From positions 930,001-994,000 of the forward strand of contig NZ_CP048836.1 of assembly GCF_010983895.1 (NCBI RefSeq): a stretch of DNA of 64,000 nt, written 5' to 3'. A program made the position numbers and the translations under genes. Origin of the DNA: Nitrogeniibacter mangrovi (GTDB taxonomy: Bacteria; Pseudomonadota; Gammaproteobacteria; Burkholderiales; Rhodocyclaceae). Below the pieces are notes generated by a model. That model did not search any database. It saw only the letters and a program-made list of their open reading frames with translations, and was not told where the DNA came from. Shown in pieces: positions 10,094 through 19,008 of this stretch (position 1 is its first letter; each line of letters opens with the position of its first letter).

Positions 10094-10564
10094 ATGAACA
10101 GAACCCGAAACGCGGCGGGCCGGCTCGTCAGGTTGCTCTGCGTCGGCACCATGGCGGTGGCGGGCGCGCAAGCGGCGCAGGCGGACGACATCCGCATCAG
10201 GATGCTGGATACCTCCGCGTCCGGACCCTTGGCCTTCCAGCCCGGCTTCGTGAAAGCCAAGGTCGGCGACACGGTCATCTTCGAACCCACACCCAACGGC
10301 GGGCACAGCTCGGTGTCCCTGCTCGTGCCGCCCGGCGCGCACGCGTGGTCGGGCGAGGCGGATACGGCACTGCGGGTCAAACTGGAGGCGGAAGGGGTGT
10401 ACCTCTACGCCTGTGCGGCGCACGAGCGCATGGGCATGGTCGGTGTCATCCAGGTCGGCACGCCGGTCAATCTGGCGGCAGCCCAGGCGATGGCGAAGAA
10501 GACGTCCGCGACATTCGTCATGAACAAGGACCGCTTCACCCAGGCGCTCGCGCAGGTCAAATAG
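10094..10564 (+). CDS. Pseudoazurin (periplasmic blue copper protein)
   Basis: A 156-residue cupredoxin with a signal peptide (RLLCVGTMAVAGAQAAQA; mature chain from about residue 33). The type 1 copper ligands are visible as H71 (GGHSS), C107, H110 and M115 (YACAAHERMGM), with the C-x2-H-x4-M spacing of pseudoazurin. Pseudoazurins carry electrons in the periplasm, classically to copper nitrite reductase or cytochrome peroxidase. No nitrite reductase is in view, so here it could link the nearby PQQ dehydrogenases to a terminal acceptor; that is inference. The ATG at 10094 has GAAGGGAGCG upstream; a longer frame to 9965 has no signal peptide at its start. Confidence 0.88.
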   Translation: MNRTRNAAGRLVRLLCVGTMAVAGAQAAQADDIRIRMLDTSASGPLAFQPGFVKAKVGDTVIFEPTPNGGHSSVSLLVPPGAHAWSGEADTALRVKLEAEGVYLYACAAHERMGMVGVIQVGTPVNLAAAQAMAKKTSATFVMNKDRFTQALAQVK

Positions 10565-10585
10565 CCCGCTCCCCGGGGGGCTGCC

Positions 10586-10777
10586 TCAGAGGATCGGAGC
10601 CGGTGCGCCCGTGATCCAGCCGACGGCCGCCGATACCGCATAGGCGGCGCCCAGGGCGCAGAAGAACACCAGCAGGCCGCGCGTGGGGCCGCGGGGCAGG
10701 CCCATGTCCTCGAAGGTGCGCTTGAGGTAGAAGCTGGCGGCGAAGAAGGCGACGGTGGACAGGACGAAGGCAAGCAT
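10586..10777 (-). CDS. Small two-helix membrane protein, unknown function
   Basis: A 63-residue protein with two predicted transmembrane helices (MLAFVLSTVAFFAASFYLK and LLVFFCALGAAYAVSAAVGW) joined by a charged loop (RTFEDMGLPRGPTRG). I do not recognise a named family. The ATG at 10777 is preferred; an in-frame TTG at 10795 would add six residues. It lies downstream of thiC copy 1 on the same strand, beyond a strong hairpin. The consistent hydrophobic pattern supports a real gene, but the short length leaves doubt. Confidence 0.6.
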   Translation of the reverse strand: MLAFVLSTVAFFAASFYLKRTFEDMGLPRGPTRGLLVFFCALGAAYAVSAAVGWITGAPAPIL

Positions 10778-10799
10778 TTGAGCGATCCGGGGCAACGCG

Positions 10800-10843
10800 C
10801 CGGCGGGCGCACCAGTGAACAGGGTCCATGGTGCGCCCGCCGG
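10800..10843 (-). terminator. Hairpin after thiC copy 1
   Basis: A perfect 15-bp inverted repeat (CCGGCGGGCGCACCA at 10800-10814 and its complement at 10829-10843) with a 14-base loop, 45 bases past the thiC copy 1 stop. There is no U-tract, so termination is likely but unproven. Confidence 0.5.
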
Positions 10844-10887
10844 TGCCGGATTTCAAAATGCCGGGCCGGCGCCGTTGCGCCGTTCGC

Positions 10888-12819
<1,932 letters not shown>

Positions 12820-12874
12820 TCAGAACGGTGGGCCAATGCATATGCCCTCTGCGGGGCGTCGTCCCGAACCGGGT

Positions 12875-12889
12875 GCAAGTTCCAGGCCA
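12875..12889 (-). promoter_or_regulatory. Sigma54-type promoter for thiC copy 1
   Basis: Reading the minus strand, TGGCCTGGAACTTGC matches the -24/-12 consensus with exact GG-N10-GC spacing and a perfect TTGCA -12 box. It predicts a start about 60 bases ahead of the thiC1 ATG. Confidence 0.6.
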
Positions 12890-13057
12890 TGGTGTGTGCC
12901 GTGCGGCGACAGGGGGCGGACCGTGGCATGTCGCGTCGGCGTTGCCGCGGCCGCGCACCTGTGGGCCGGGCGTCCTGCCGTGCCCAGGCCAGCGGGCAGC
13001 GGCGGGGGCGTGTCCATCATGCGTGCCGGACGGGGTGAGAAACACCGCCTGATTCCC

Positions 13058-13113
13058 TGAGACAGCGACACAGCTGTCGCAGCCGGACGTGTCCGGAATA
13101 AACATCTGTCTCA
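13058..13113. promoter_or_regulatory. Candidate AcoR enhancer sites (porin/thiC1)
   Basis: TGAGACA at 13058-13064 and TGTCTCA at 13107-13113 are inverted copies of the half-site also found before the second PQQ dehydrogenase and acoX. They lie 65-120 bases upstream of the porin promoter and 170-225 bases upstream of the thiC1 promoter, as expected for sigma54 enhancers. Confidence 0.6.
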
Positions 13114-13177
13114 CCCAAATTACTGGAAAAAAAAGGAAAACCACGTTCTGGCGCGGCTTTCAGGGGCGTTTTCGGCT

Positions 13178-13192
13178 TGGCACGGTTGCTGC
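13178..13192 (+). promoter_or_regulatory. Sigma54-type promoter for the porin
   Basis: TGGCACGGTTGCTGC: GG at 13179-13180 and GC at 13191-13192, exactly ten bases apart, with a consensus TGGCACG -24 box. It lies 89 bases before the porin start. Confidence 0.75.
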
Positions 13193-13280
13193 CTGAGGTG
13201 TTCGCCGACGAGATGCGTAGCGATCAAGCGCACAGCGTCCAGGCAAGCAAGATCAATGTTAAGAACTCTCGGAGGAGACG

Positions 13281-14465
13281 ATGAAAAATCATCAAACGAG
13301 TATGAAGTCCGGCGCATTCCGTGGTGGTCGTTCGCGACTGGCCATGGGGGCGGCCGCCGCGCTGGCGATGGCCATGGCCTCGAGCAGCGCCCTGGCCGAC
13401 AAGACGATCGCCGAGTTCGACGGCACCAAGATCTCGATCTTCGGCATCATCGACGTCGGCCTGCTGTACCAGAGCAAGGACGGCGCCAACGGCAAAAGCA
13501 AGTTCTCGATGGAAACCAGTGGCCTGCGCCAGACCGTGCTCGGCTTCAAGGGCGAGCGCGACATGGGCGACGGCATCACCGCCTTCTTCAACCTCGAATC
13601 CCACTTCGACACCAACAACGGTCAGCTGCACGGCTCCGGTGACGCCGCCGGCGCCTCGGTCCCGCAGTGGCGTCGTCAGGCCAACGTGGGCATCAAGGGC
13701 GACTGGGGTAGCCTGACCTTCGGTCGCCAGTACGGCCCGGCCCTGCTGGCCCACATCGGCACCGAGCCGCGCGCGTTCAAGGAGCAGTTCTCCAACCTCT
13801 ACGCCTGGGCCTACAACCAGTACGCGGCCACGGCCGGTGCGGTGGGTACCGAGCGCAACACCAACAACGACGTCGGCATCTTCTTCAGCAACGCCATCCA
13901 GTACCGCAACACCGTCGGTCCGGTGAACTTCGGCGTGCTGTGGGCCGTGGGCGGCCAGGAAGGCAGCATGGACAACAACAGTGCCGTCGCTGCGGGTGCC
14001 ACCTACACCGGGCCGGTGACCCTGTCCGCGTCCTACCAGATCATCAAGGACCAGGGGACCGGCAACAACAACGTCAAGCACTGGGGCCTGGGGGCCGCCA
14101 AGGGGTTCGGCGACTTCACCTTCAAGATCAATTACCTGCGTGCCAAGAACGAAACCCGCACGGGCATGAACGTCTCCGACGTGTCGGGCCTGGGCGTGGG
14201 TGCCGACTGGCACTGGGCCGAGCGTCAGACCGCGACGGTGGCCTACTACCACAACAAGGATCACGAGAACACCAACGACGAGACCCGCAACGTGGTGCTG
14301 AGCAACGACTTCGCCTGGCGTCCGGATACCACGGTCTATGTCCAGGCCGCGTTTGTGGACGCGGGTGATGCCGCGACCATCAAGACCAGCATCGTCGCCG
14401 CCGGCATCCCCGCCGTGGGCAAGAAGACCTGGCTGCTGAACACCGGTATCAACTTCAACTTCTGA
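13281..14465 (+). CDS. Gram-negative trimeric porin
   Basis: A 394-residue outer-membrane beta-barrel of the betaproteobacterial porin family. The signal peptide (LAMGAAAALAMAMASSSALA) is cleaved near residue 40. The mature chain starts with a typical first strand (ISIFGIIDVGLLYQSKDG), has the WRRQANVGIKGDWGSLTFGRQ signature near residue 125 and ends on the aromatic Phe (INFNF) needed for barrel assembly. GGAGGAG stands before the ATG. The sigma54 promoter and TGAGACA sites link it to the alcohol/acetoin genes, so it may admit alcohols or diols. A second possible start lies at MKSGAF ten codons in. Confidence 0.92.
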   Translation: MKNHQTSMKSGAFRGGRSRLAMGAAAALAMAMASSSALADKTIAEFDGTKISIFGIIDVGLLYQSKDGANGKSKFSMETSGLRQTVLGFKGERDMGDGITAFFNLESHFDTNNGQLHGSGDAAGASVPQWRRQANVGIKGDWGSLTFGRQYGPALLAHIGTEPRAFKEQFSNLYAWAYNQYAATAGAVGTERNTNNDVGIFFSNAIQYRNTVGPVNFGVLWAVGGQEGSMDNNSAVAAGATYTGPVTLSASYQIIKDQGTGNNNVKHWGLGAAKGFGDFTFKINYLRAKNETRTGMNVSDVSGLGVGADWHWAERQTATVAYYHNKDHENTNDETRNVVLSNDFAWRPDTTVYVQAAFVDAGDAATIKTSIVAAGIPAVGKKTWLLNTGINFNF

Positions 14466-14480
14466 TACCGAGTCGTTCCA

Positions 14481-14518
14481 GGCTGGACCGGACGGCGGCT
14501 TTGCCGCCCGGTCCAGCC
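14481..14518 (+). terminator. Hairpin between porin and PQQ dehydrogenase 1
   Basis: GGCTGGACCG pairs with CGGTCCAGCC around an inner GGCGGC/GCCGCC stem with a TTT loop. It lacks a U-tract, so it may only attenuate transcription from the porin promoter into the dehydrogenase genes. Confidence 0.5.
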
Positions 14519-14589
14519 GAGCCCGCCAACAATTTGCAGGCGCGGATTTCATTGACGCCTGTGCGTGCCCCACACCAACAGGAGTTCCC

Positions 14590-16350
14590 ATGAACAAGCA
14601 ATCCGATTTCCGGCATCCGTCGCTTGCCCGTCTGCTCGCGGTCGGCGTAGTGACCGCGATGTGTCTGTCGATCGCGTCCGCGTGGGCAGAGGATCCCGAG
14701 CCGCCCCTGGGCGTCAACGTGCTTGCGCCCGGCTTCAAGTGGCGTCCGAACTACGTGTCCGAAGACATGCTGCTGCATGCCGACAAGGACGCCAACAACT
14801 GGCTGAACTATGGCAAGGACTACGAGGCCACCCGCTTCAGTCAGTTGCGCCAGATCAACCAGGACAACGTCGTCAAGCTGGTGCCCAAGTGGAACCTGTC
14901 CTTCGGCGTGACCGACGCGCAGGACAGCCAGACCACGGTGGTCAATGGCCGTATCTACGTCACCGCGTCCCAGAACAAGGTCTTCTCCATCGACGGCGAA
15001 TCCGGCCGCATCATCTGGAAGTACGAGCATCCGCTGCCTGGCGACATCGGCCCGCGGCTGTGCTGCGAGGCGGTCAACCGGGGCGTCGCGGTGTTCAAGG
15101 ACATGGTCTACATGGCCACGCTGGATTCCCACGTGGTGGCGCTCGACAACACCACCGGCCGCGTGAAGTGGGACGTCAAGCTGGGCGACTACAAGACCGG
15201 CGAGATCTACACCTCGATGCCGCTGGTGGCCAACGGCATGATCATGGTGGGCAACTCGGGCAGTGACGTGGGCGCCAACGCCGGCAAGATCACCGCGCTC
15301 GACCCCGACACCGGCAAGATCGTGTGGCAGACCTTCACCCGCCCGGTGAGCGAGGACGATCCGGCCGCCAAGACCTGGGCCGACGGCTCGTGGAAGACCG
15401 GTGGCGCCTCCGCGTGGCTGACCGGCAACTACGACCCCAAGACCAAGACCATCTTCTGGGGCGTGGGCAACCCGACGCCGGACTTCGACCCGCGCGTGCG
15501 CGAGGGCGACAACCTGTACAGCAACTCGACCCTGGCGCTCGATGCCGACACCGGCAAGATCAAGCACTACTTCCAGTACACCCCGCACGGCTCCTGGGAC
15601 TATGACGGCAACAACGAAGTCATCCTGATCAAGGACGAGAAGGGGCGCGACGTGTGGCTGCACGCCGACCGCAACGGCCACCTGTACTCCATCAACCGCG
15701 ACAACGCCAAGTGCAACTGGGTGGTGCCCATCGCGCGCGTGAACTGGGTGAAGAAGTTCACCGACAACTGCCGCCCGGTGGTCAATCCGGACAAGGTGCC
15801 GGCCTACGACAAGGTGGTGACCGACATCGCGCCGATCCTGGACGGTGGCAAGGAGTGGCACCCGGCGGCCTACAGCCCGCTCACCAAGCTGATGTACGTG
15901 CCCTTCATCGACAGCTCCATGGACATCCAGTCGAAGAAGATGGAATGGAAGTCCGGCGAGTGGTTCCTGTCCTCCAAGGTGCTCAAGGCCAATCCCTACA
16001 CCGGCGGCGTGAAGGCCTTCAACGCCACCACCGGCGAACTGGTGTGGTCGCGGCCGCAAAGCACGCCGGCCACCAGCGGTCTGGTCGCCACGGCGGGCGG
16101 ACTGGTGTTCTCCGGCGATGCCGAGGGCTGGTTCTCGGCCATGCGTGACGACACCGGCGAGACCCTGTGGCGCTTCAACGTCGGCACCGGCATCCACGGC
16201 AACCCGACCACCTTCAACGTCGATGGCAAGCAGTACGTGGCCATCGTCTATGGCCCGGGGGGTGGCAGCCTGTGGCCGCTGGTCTATGGTGAGCTGTTCA
16301 AGCACCAGAACCGTGGTGGCGGCATGATCGTGTTCGGTCTGCCGGACTGA
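14590..16350 (+). CDS. PQQ-dependent alcohol dehydrogenase, lanthanide type (ExaF/PedH-like)
   Basis: A 586-residue periplasmic eight-bladed quinoprotein with a signal peptide (residues 1-33, ending SAWA). The vicinal disulfide C158-C159 (RLCCEAVNRG) that stacks on PQQ is present. The catalytic Asp is D337 in GSWDYDGNNE, and a second Asp two residues on (D339) is the hallmark of lanthanide-binding enzymes such as XoxF and PedH; calcium enzymes have Ala or Ser there. Tryptophan-docking repeats (DPDTGKIVW, NATTGELVW) are visible. It should oxidise primary alcohols and pass electrons to a cytochrome c, likely the one at 17302. AGGAG stands before the ATG. No promoter of its own was found. Confidence 0.93.
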   Translation: MNKQSDFRHPSLARLLAVGVVTAMCLSIASAWAEDPEPPLGVNVLAPGFKWRPNYVSEDMLLHADKDANNWLNYGKDYEATRFSQLRQINQDNVVKLVPKWNLSFGVTDAQDSQTTVVNGRIYVTASQNKVFSIDGESGRIIWKYEHPLPGDIGPRLCCEAVNRGVAVFKDMVYMATLDSHVVALDNTTGRVKWDVKLGDYKTGEIYTSMPLVANGMIMVGNSGSDVGANAGKITALDPDTGKIVWQTFTRPVSEDDPAAKTWADGSWKTGGASAWLTGNYDPKTKTIFWGVGNPTPDFDPRVREGDNLYSNSTLALDADTGKIKHYFQYTPHGSWDYDGNNEVILIKDEKGRDVWLHADRNGHLYSINRDNAKCNWVVPIARVNWVKKFTDNCRPVVNPDKVPAYDKVVTDIAPILDGGKEWHPAAYSPLTKLMYVPFIDSSMDIQSKKMEWKSGEWFLSSKVLKANPYTGGVKAFNATTGELVWSRPQSTPATSGLVATAGGLVFSGDAEGWFSAMRDDTGETLWRFNVGTGIHGNPTTFNVDGKQYVAIVYGPGGGSLWPLVYGELFKHQNRGGGMIVFGLPD

Positions 16351-16407
16351 GCACAGGCCACAGTGACACACCGGGCCGGATGGCCCGGTGTGTGCAAGGA
16401 GCATGTG

Positions 16408-17226
16408 ATGTCTGAACGAGCAACCCGGCCATACGCCCGCTGGATCGTGGCAGGCCTGATGGCCTTGGCCATGGGCTCCGCCGGGGCCCAGAACGGCGCC
16501 TCCAACCCGCCGCTGCGCGTGTGCGTGGCCGACGACAACGCGCCGTTCTCCGGCGCCAGCGGTGCCGATCGCGGCATCGACGTGGACCTGGCCGAAGAAC
16601 TGGGCCGGCGCCTGACGCGCACCGTCCAGCTCGACTGGATCCGCATCCCCAACCGCGGCGGCCTGGGCAAGGCCCTGAACCAGTCACTGGCCAAGGGGCA
16701 GTGCGATGTGTTCGCCGGCATCCCCTACGGCGGTGAGGTCCGCGCGGATCTGGCCGAGAAGGGCCTGGCGGTGTCGGCCCCGTATCTGGCCGCAGCCTAT
16801 GTGCTGGTGCAGGCGCCGGGCCATCACCTCACCTCGCTGTCGGACCTGCATCGGGTCGCGCATCTGGGCGCGGTGACGGCGACGCCGGCGGACCTGTACC
16901 TGTTCCAGGCGGGTCTGCATCGCACGCCTTACGGCAGCAATCGCGATCTGGTCACGGCCCTGGCGAAGGGCGAGGTGGACGCGGCCCCGGTGTGGTCGCC
17001 GGCGCTGGCCCGGCTCAAGGCGGACGGCGTGGCCCTGTGGCCGGACGCGGTGGTGCCGGACGTGCATTTCAGCGGTGAGATGAAAACCCGCTTCGTGCTC
17101 GCCCTGCGTGCCGACGAGCCGGATCTGCTGGCCCGGGTCAATACCGCGCTGGCGGCCATGAAGAGCGATGGCGTCGTGCGCTCCGTGGCCGATCGTTACG
17201 GACTGCCCCTGGCCGACGCGCCGTGA
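16408..17226 (+). CDS. Quinoprotein-associated periplasmic binding protein (MxaJ/XoxJ-like)
   Basis: A 272-residue protein of the family-3 solute-binding fold with a signal peptide (IVAGLMALAMGSAGAQ). Features include LRVCVADDNAPFS near residue 36 and DRGIDVDLAEELGRRL, both typical of the MxaJ-like proteins found beside methanol/ethanol quinoprotein dehydrogenases. XoxJ-type proteins help activate or assemble the dehydrogenase, with no transport role. The ATG at 16408 follows AAGGAG; a longer frame to 16363 has no signal peptide at its start. It lies 57 bases after the PQQ dehydrogenase. Confidence 0.82.
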   Translation: MSERATRPYARWIVAGLMALAMGSAGAQNGASNPPLRVCVADDNAPFSGASGADRGIDVDLAEELGRRLTRTVQLDWIRIPNRGGLGKALNQSLAKGQCDVFAGIPYGGEVRADLAEKGLAVSAPYLAAAYVLVQAPGHHLTSLSDLHRVAHLGAVTATPADLYLFQAGLHRTPYGSNRDLVTALAKGEVDAAPVWSPALARLKADGVALWPDAVVPDVHFSGEMKTRFVLALRADEPDLLARVNTALAAMKSDGVVRSVADRYGLPLADAP

Positions 17227-17301
17227 ACGCGAACATCCCGGAGGGCGGCGTCTGAATCGCCCCCGGATCGGTCGGTTCCGACCGACCCCCAACCCCAATG
17301 G

Positions 17302-17772
17302 ATGAGTGAAACAATGAAACGCAACAATCATGATGGCCCGAATCTGCGTGTGCTGGCGGGCGTGCTGGCAGTGGCCGCCGTGGCCCTGTGCTGGAGCCCG
17401 TTGAGCCGGGCCTTCGGCGTGACCGGTGCGGCGGCGTCCGCCAACCCGGTGGCCGGGCAGCCCGACGCCGCCCGCCATGGCGAGGAGCTGTTCGGCCGCA
17501 TCTGCCAGCAGTGTCATAACACCCGTGGCCACGGCGGCAAGTGTCCGCAGCTGGTGCGCGGCGCCTGGGCGCCCGGCGGTGCCAATTCCGACCAGCTGAT
17601 GTTCAACACCATCACGCATGGGCGCCCGGGCACCCAGATGGGGGCCTTCGGCGAGGTGCTGACCAAGGAGCAGATCTGGCAGATCATCACCTTCCTGCGC
17701 GAGGAGGCGGTGCGGGTCAAGGCTGCCGACGCCAAGAAACCGAAGGACGATGAAGCCGATCTGTGGTACTGA
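17302..17772 (+). CDS. Periplasmic monoheme cytochrome c, likely electron acceptor of PQQ dehydrogenase 1
   Basis: A 156-residue c-type cytochrome with an N-terminal hydrophobic segment (LRVLAGVLAVAAVALCW), one CQQCH heme site (C68, C71, H72) and a probable axial Met in GTQMGAFG. The C-terminal helix (KEQIWQIITFLREE) is typical of class I cytochromes. Position after the MxaJ-like gene matches the XoxG or c550 role, taking electrons from the quinoprotein. An ATG four codons in (17314) is an equal start candidate; neither has a strong ribosome site. The tail is charged (KKPKDDEADLWY). Confidence 0.85.
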   Translation: MSETMKRNNHDGPNLRVLAGVLAVAAVALCWSPLSRAFGVTGAAASANPVAGQPDAARHGEELFGRICQQCHNTRGHGGKCPQLVRGAWAPGGANSDQLMFNTITHGRPGTQMGAFGEVLTKEQIWQIITFLREEAVRVKAADAKKPKDDEADLWY

Positions 17773-17816
17773 TCGGGTTTCAGGACATGTGCATCAACCC
17801 AGGAGAAGGACACGCA

Positions 17817-18695
17817 ATGACAATACCCCGAACGACAATGCTCGCCTGCCTGCTCGCCGGTCTGACCGGCGCGGTTCATGCCGAGGGGGGCGTGACGCGG
17901 CTGTGGGAGACGGAGGCCCGGCTGCGCAATCCGGAATCCATCGTGCCCGCCGCCGACGGCGAGCGGTACTACGTGTCGAACGTGGACGGTGAGCCCAATG
18001 CCAAGGACGGCAAGGGCTTCATCTCCCTGCTCGACAAGAACGGCCACATCCTCAAGCTCGAATGGGTGAGCGGCCTGAACGCGCCCAAGGGCCTGGCGCG
18101 GGTGGGCGAGCGCCTCTATGTCTCCGACATCGACGAGCTGGTCGAGATCGACACCCGCAGCGGCACCATCGTCAAGCGCTATCCGGCCGAGGGGGCGCAG
18201 TTCCTCAACGACGTGGCGGCCGACGCGGCCGGCAACGTCTATGTGTCGGGCATGCTCACCAACCGCATCTACCGGCTCCACGACGGCACCTTCGACAAGT
18301 GGCTGGAGTCTCCCGAACTGGCCAATCCCAACGGCGTGACCGTGCGCGGCGATCAGCTCCTGGTCGGTGCCTGGGGGGTGATGACGCCGGGCGGCTTCGC
18401 CACCAAGGTGCCCGGTCATGTGAAGGTGGTGTCGCTGGCGACAAAGCAGATCCGTGATTTTGGCGGCAGCGAACCGGTCGGCAACCTCGACGGCATCGAG
18501 CCGATGGCCGACGGCAGCGTGCTGGTGACCGACTGGATGGCCGGTGGCCTCATGCGCGTGACCGCCGACGGTAAGGTCCACGTGCTCGACAAGCTCGCCC
18601 AGGGCTCGGCCGACCTGGGCTATGTGCCCGCCACCGGCACGGTGCTGGTGCCGATGATGAACAACGGCACCGTGATCGCGTTTCACCTCGATTGA
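17817..18695 (+). CDS. Secreted beta-propeller (SMP-30/NHL-like) protein
   Basis: A 292-residue periplasmic protein with a signal peptide ending near VHAEGG. Repeating strands (YYVSNVDGEPNAKDGKG, LYVSDIDELVEIDTRSG, VYVSGMLTNRIYRLHDG, VLVTDWMAGGLMRV) indicate a six-bladed propeller of the SMP-30/gluconolactonase or NHL type. It follows the cytochrome gene by 44 bases and ends the operon before a strong terminator. It could be a lactonase acting on an oxidation product or a binding or scaffold protein; I cannot tell which. The ATG at 17817 follows AGGAGAAGG; the frame upstream overlaps the cytochrome gene. Confidence 0.78.
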   Translation: MTIPRTTMLACLLAGLTGAVHAEGGVTRLWETEARLRNPESIVPAADGERYYVSNVDGEPNAKDGKGFISLLDKNGHILKLEWVSGLNAPKGLARVGERLYVSDIDELVEIDTRSGTIVKRYPAEGAQFLNDVAADAAGNVYVSGMLTNRIYRLHDGTFDKWLESPELANPNGVTVRGDQLLVGAWGVMTPGGFATKVPGHVKVVSLATKQIRDFGGSEPVGNLDGIEPMADGSVLVTDWMAGGLMRVTADGKVHVLDKLAQGSADLGYVPATGTVLVPMMNNGTVIAFHLD

Positions 18696-18720
18696 CGCGC
18701 CTCGGACGCGTCGTCGTTTG

Positions 18721-18755
18721 CCGCCCCGTGGTCTTACCCGGGGCGGTTTTCTTTT
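18721..18755 (+). terminator. Intrinsic terminator after the PQQ dehydrogenase 1 operon
   Basis: CCGCCCC and GGGGCGG form a GC stem followed by TTTTCTTTT, a standard intrinsic terminator. Confidence 0.85.
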
Positions 18756-18788
18756 GTGTGCCAAGGGCTTGAAGTGTCTCGCGAGCGG

Positions 18789-18837
18789 TGAGACACCTGT
18801 CGCGACCCGTCTCACTTCCGTCCGCCCGGCTGAGACA
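18789..18837. promoter_or_regulatory. Candidate AcoR enhancer sites (PQQ dehydrogenase 2)
   Basis: TGAGACA at 18789-18795, CGTCTCA at 18808-18814 and TGAGACA at 18831-18837, which lie 54-102 bases upstream of the sigma54 promoter. Confidence 0.6.
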
Positions 18838-18890
18838 GCTGCCCTGCCGTGGGATATTTTCAAGTTACTGAAAATAAAGAGATTTCAATC

Positions 18891-18905
18891 TGGCACGGAA
18901 GTCGC
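18891..18905 (+). promoter_or_regulatory. Sigma54-type promoter for PQQ dehydrogenase 2
   Basis: TGGCACGGAAGTCGC: GG at 18892-18893 and GC at 18904-18905 with ten bases between, and a consensus -24 box. Confidence 0.72.
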
Positions 18906-19008
18906 ACTATATTGGCCAGCGACATCGACACGGGCACAGGTCTCCCGACATGTCGCCCAAAGGAGCGGCTGCGGGGCGCAGCCGAAACAACAACTCATGG
19001 AGACACTC

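Larger units (their letters stand above)
18696..19008 (+). promoter_or_regulatory. Control region of PQQ dehydrogenase 2
   Basis: This 313-base gap holds the upstream terminator, three TGAGACA-type half-sites (18789-18837), an A/T-rich stretch (18853-18888) that may bind IHF, the sigma54 promoter (18891-18905) and a leader of about 90 bases. An in-frame open stretch from 18718 crosses all of these and is therefore not coding. Confidence 0.65.

Noticed and set aside
14455-16404. Minus-strand open frame of 649 codons opposite PQQ dehydrogenase 1
   Set aside because: Shadow of the quinoprotein gene; no motifs and no ribosome site.
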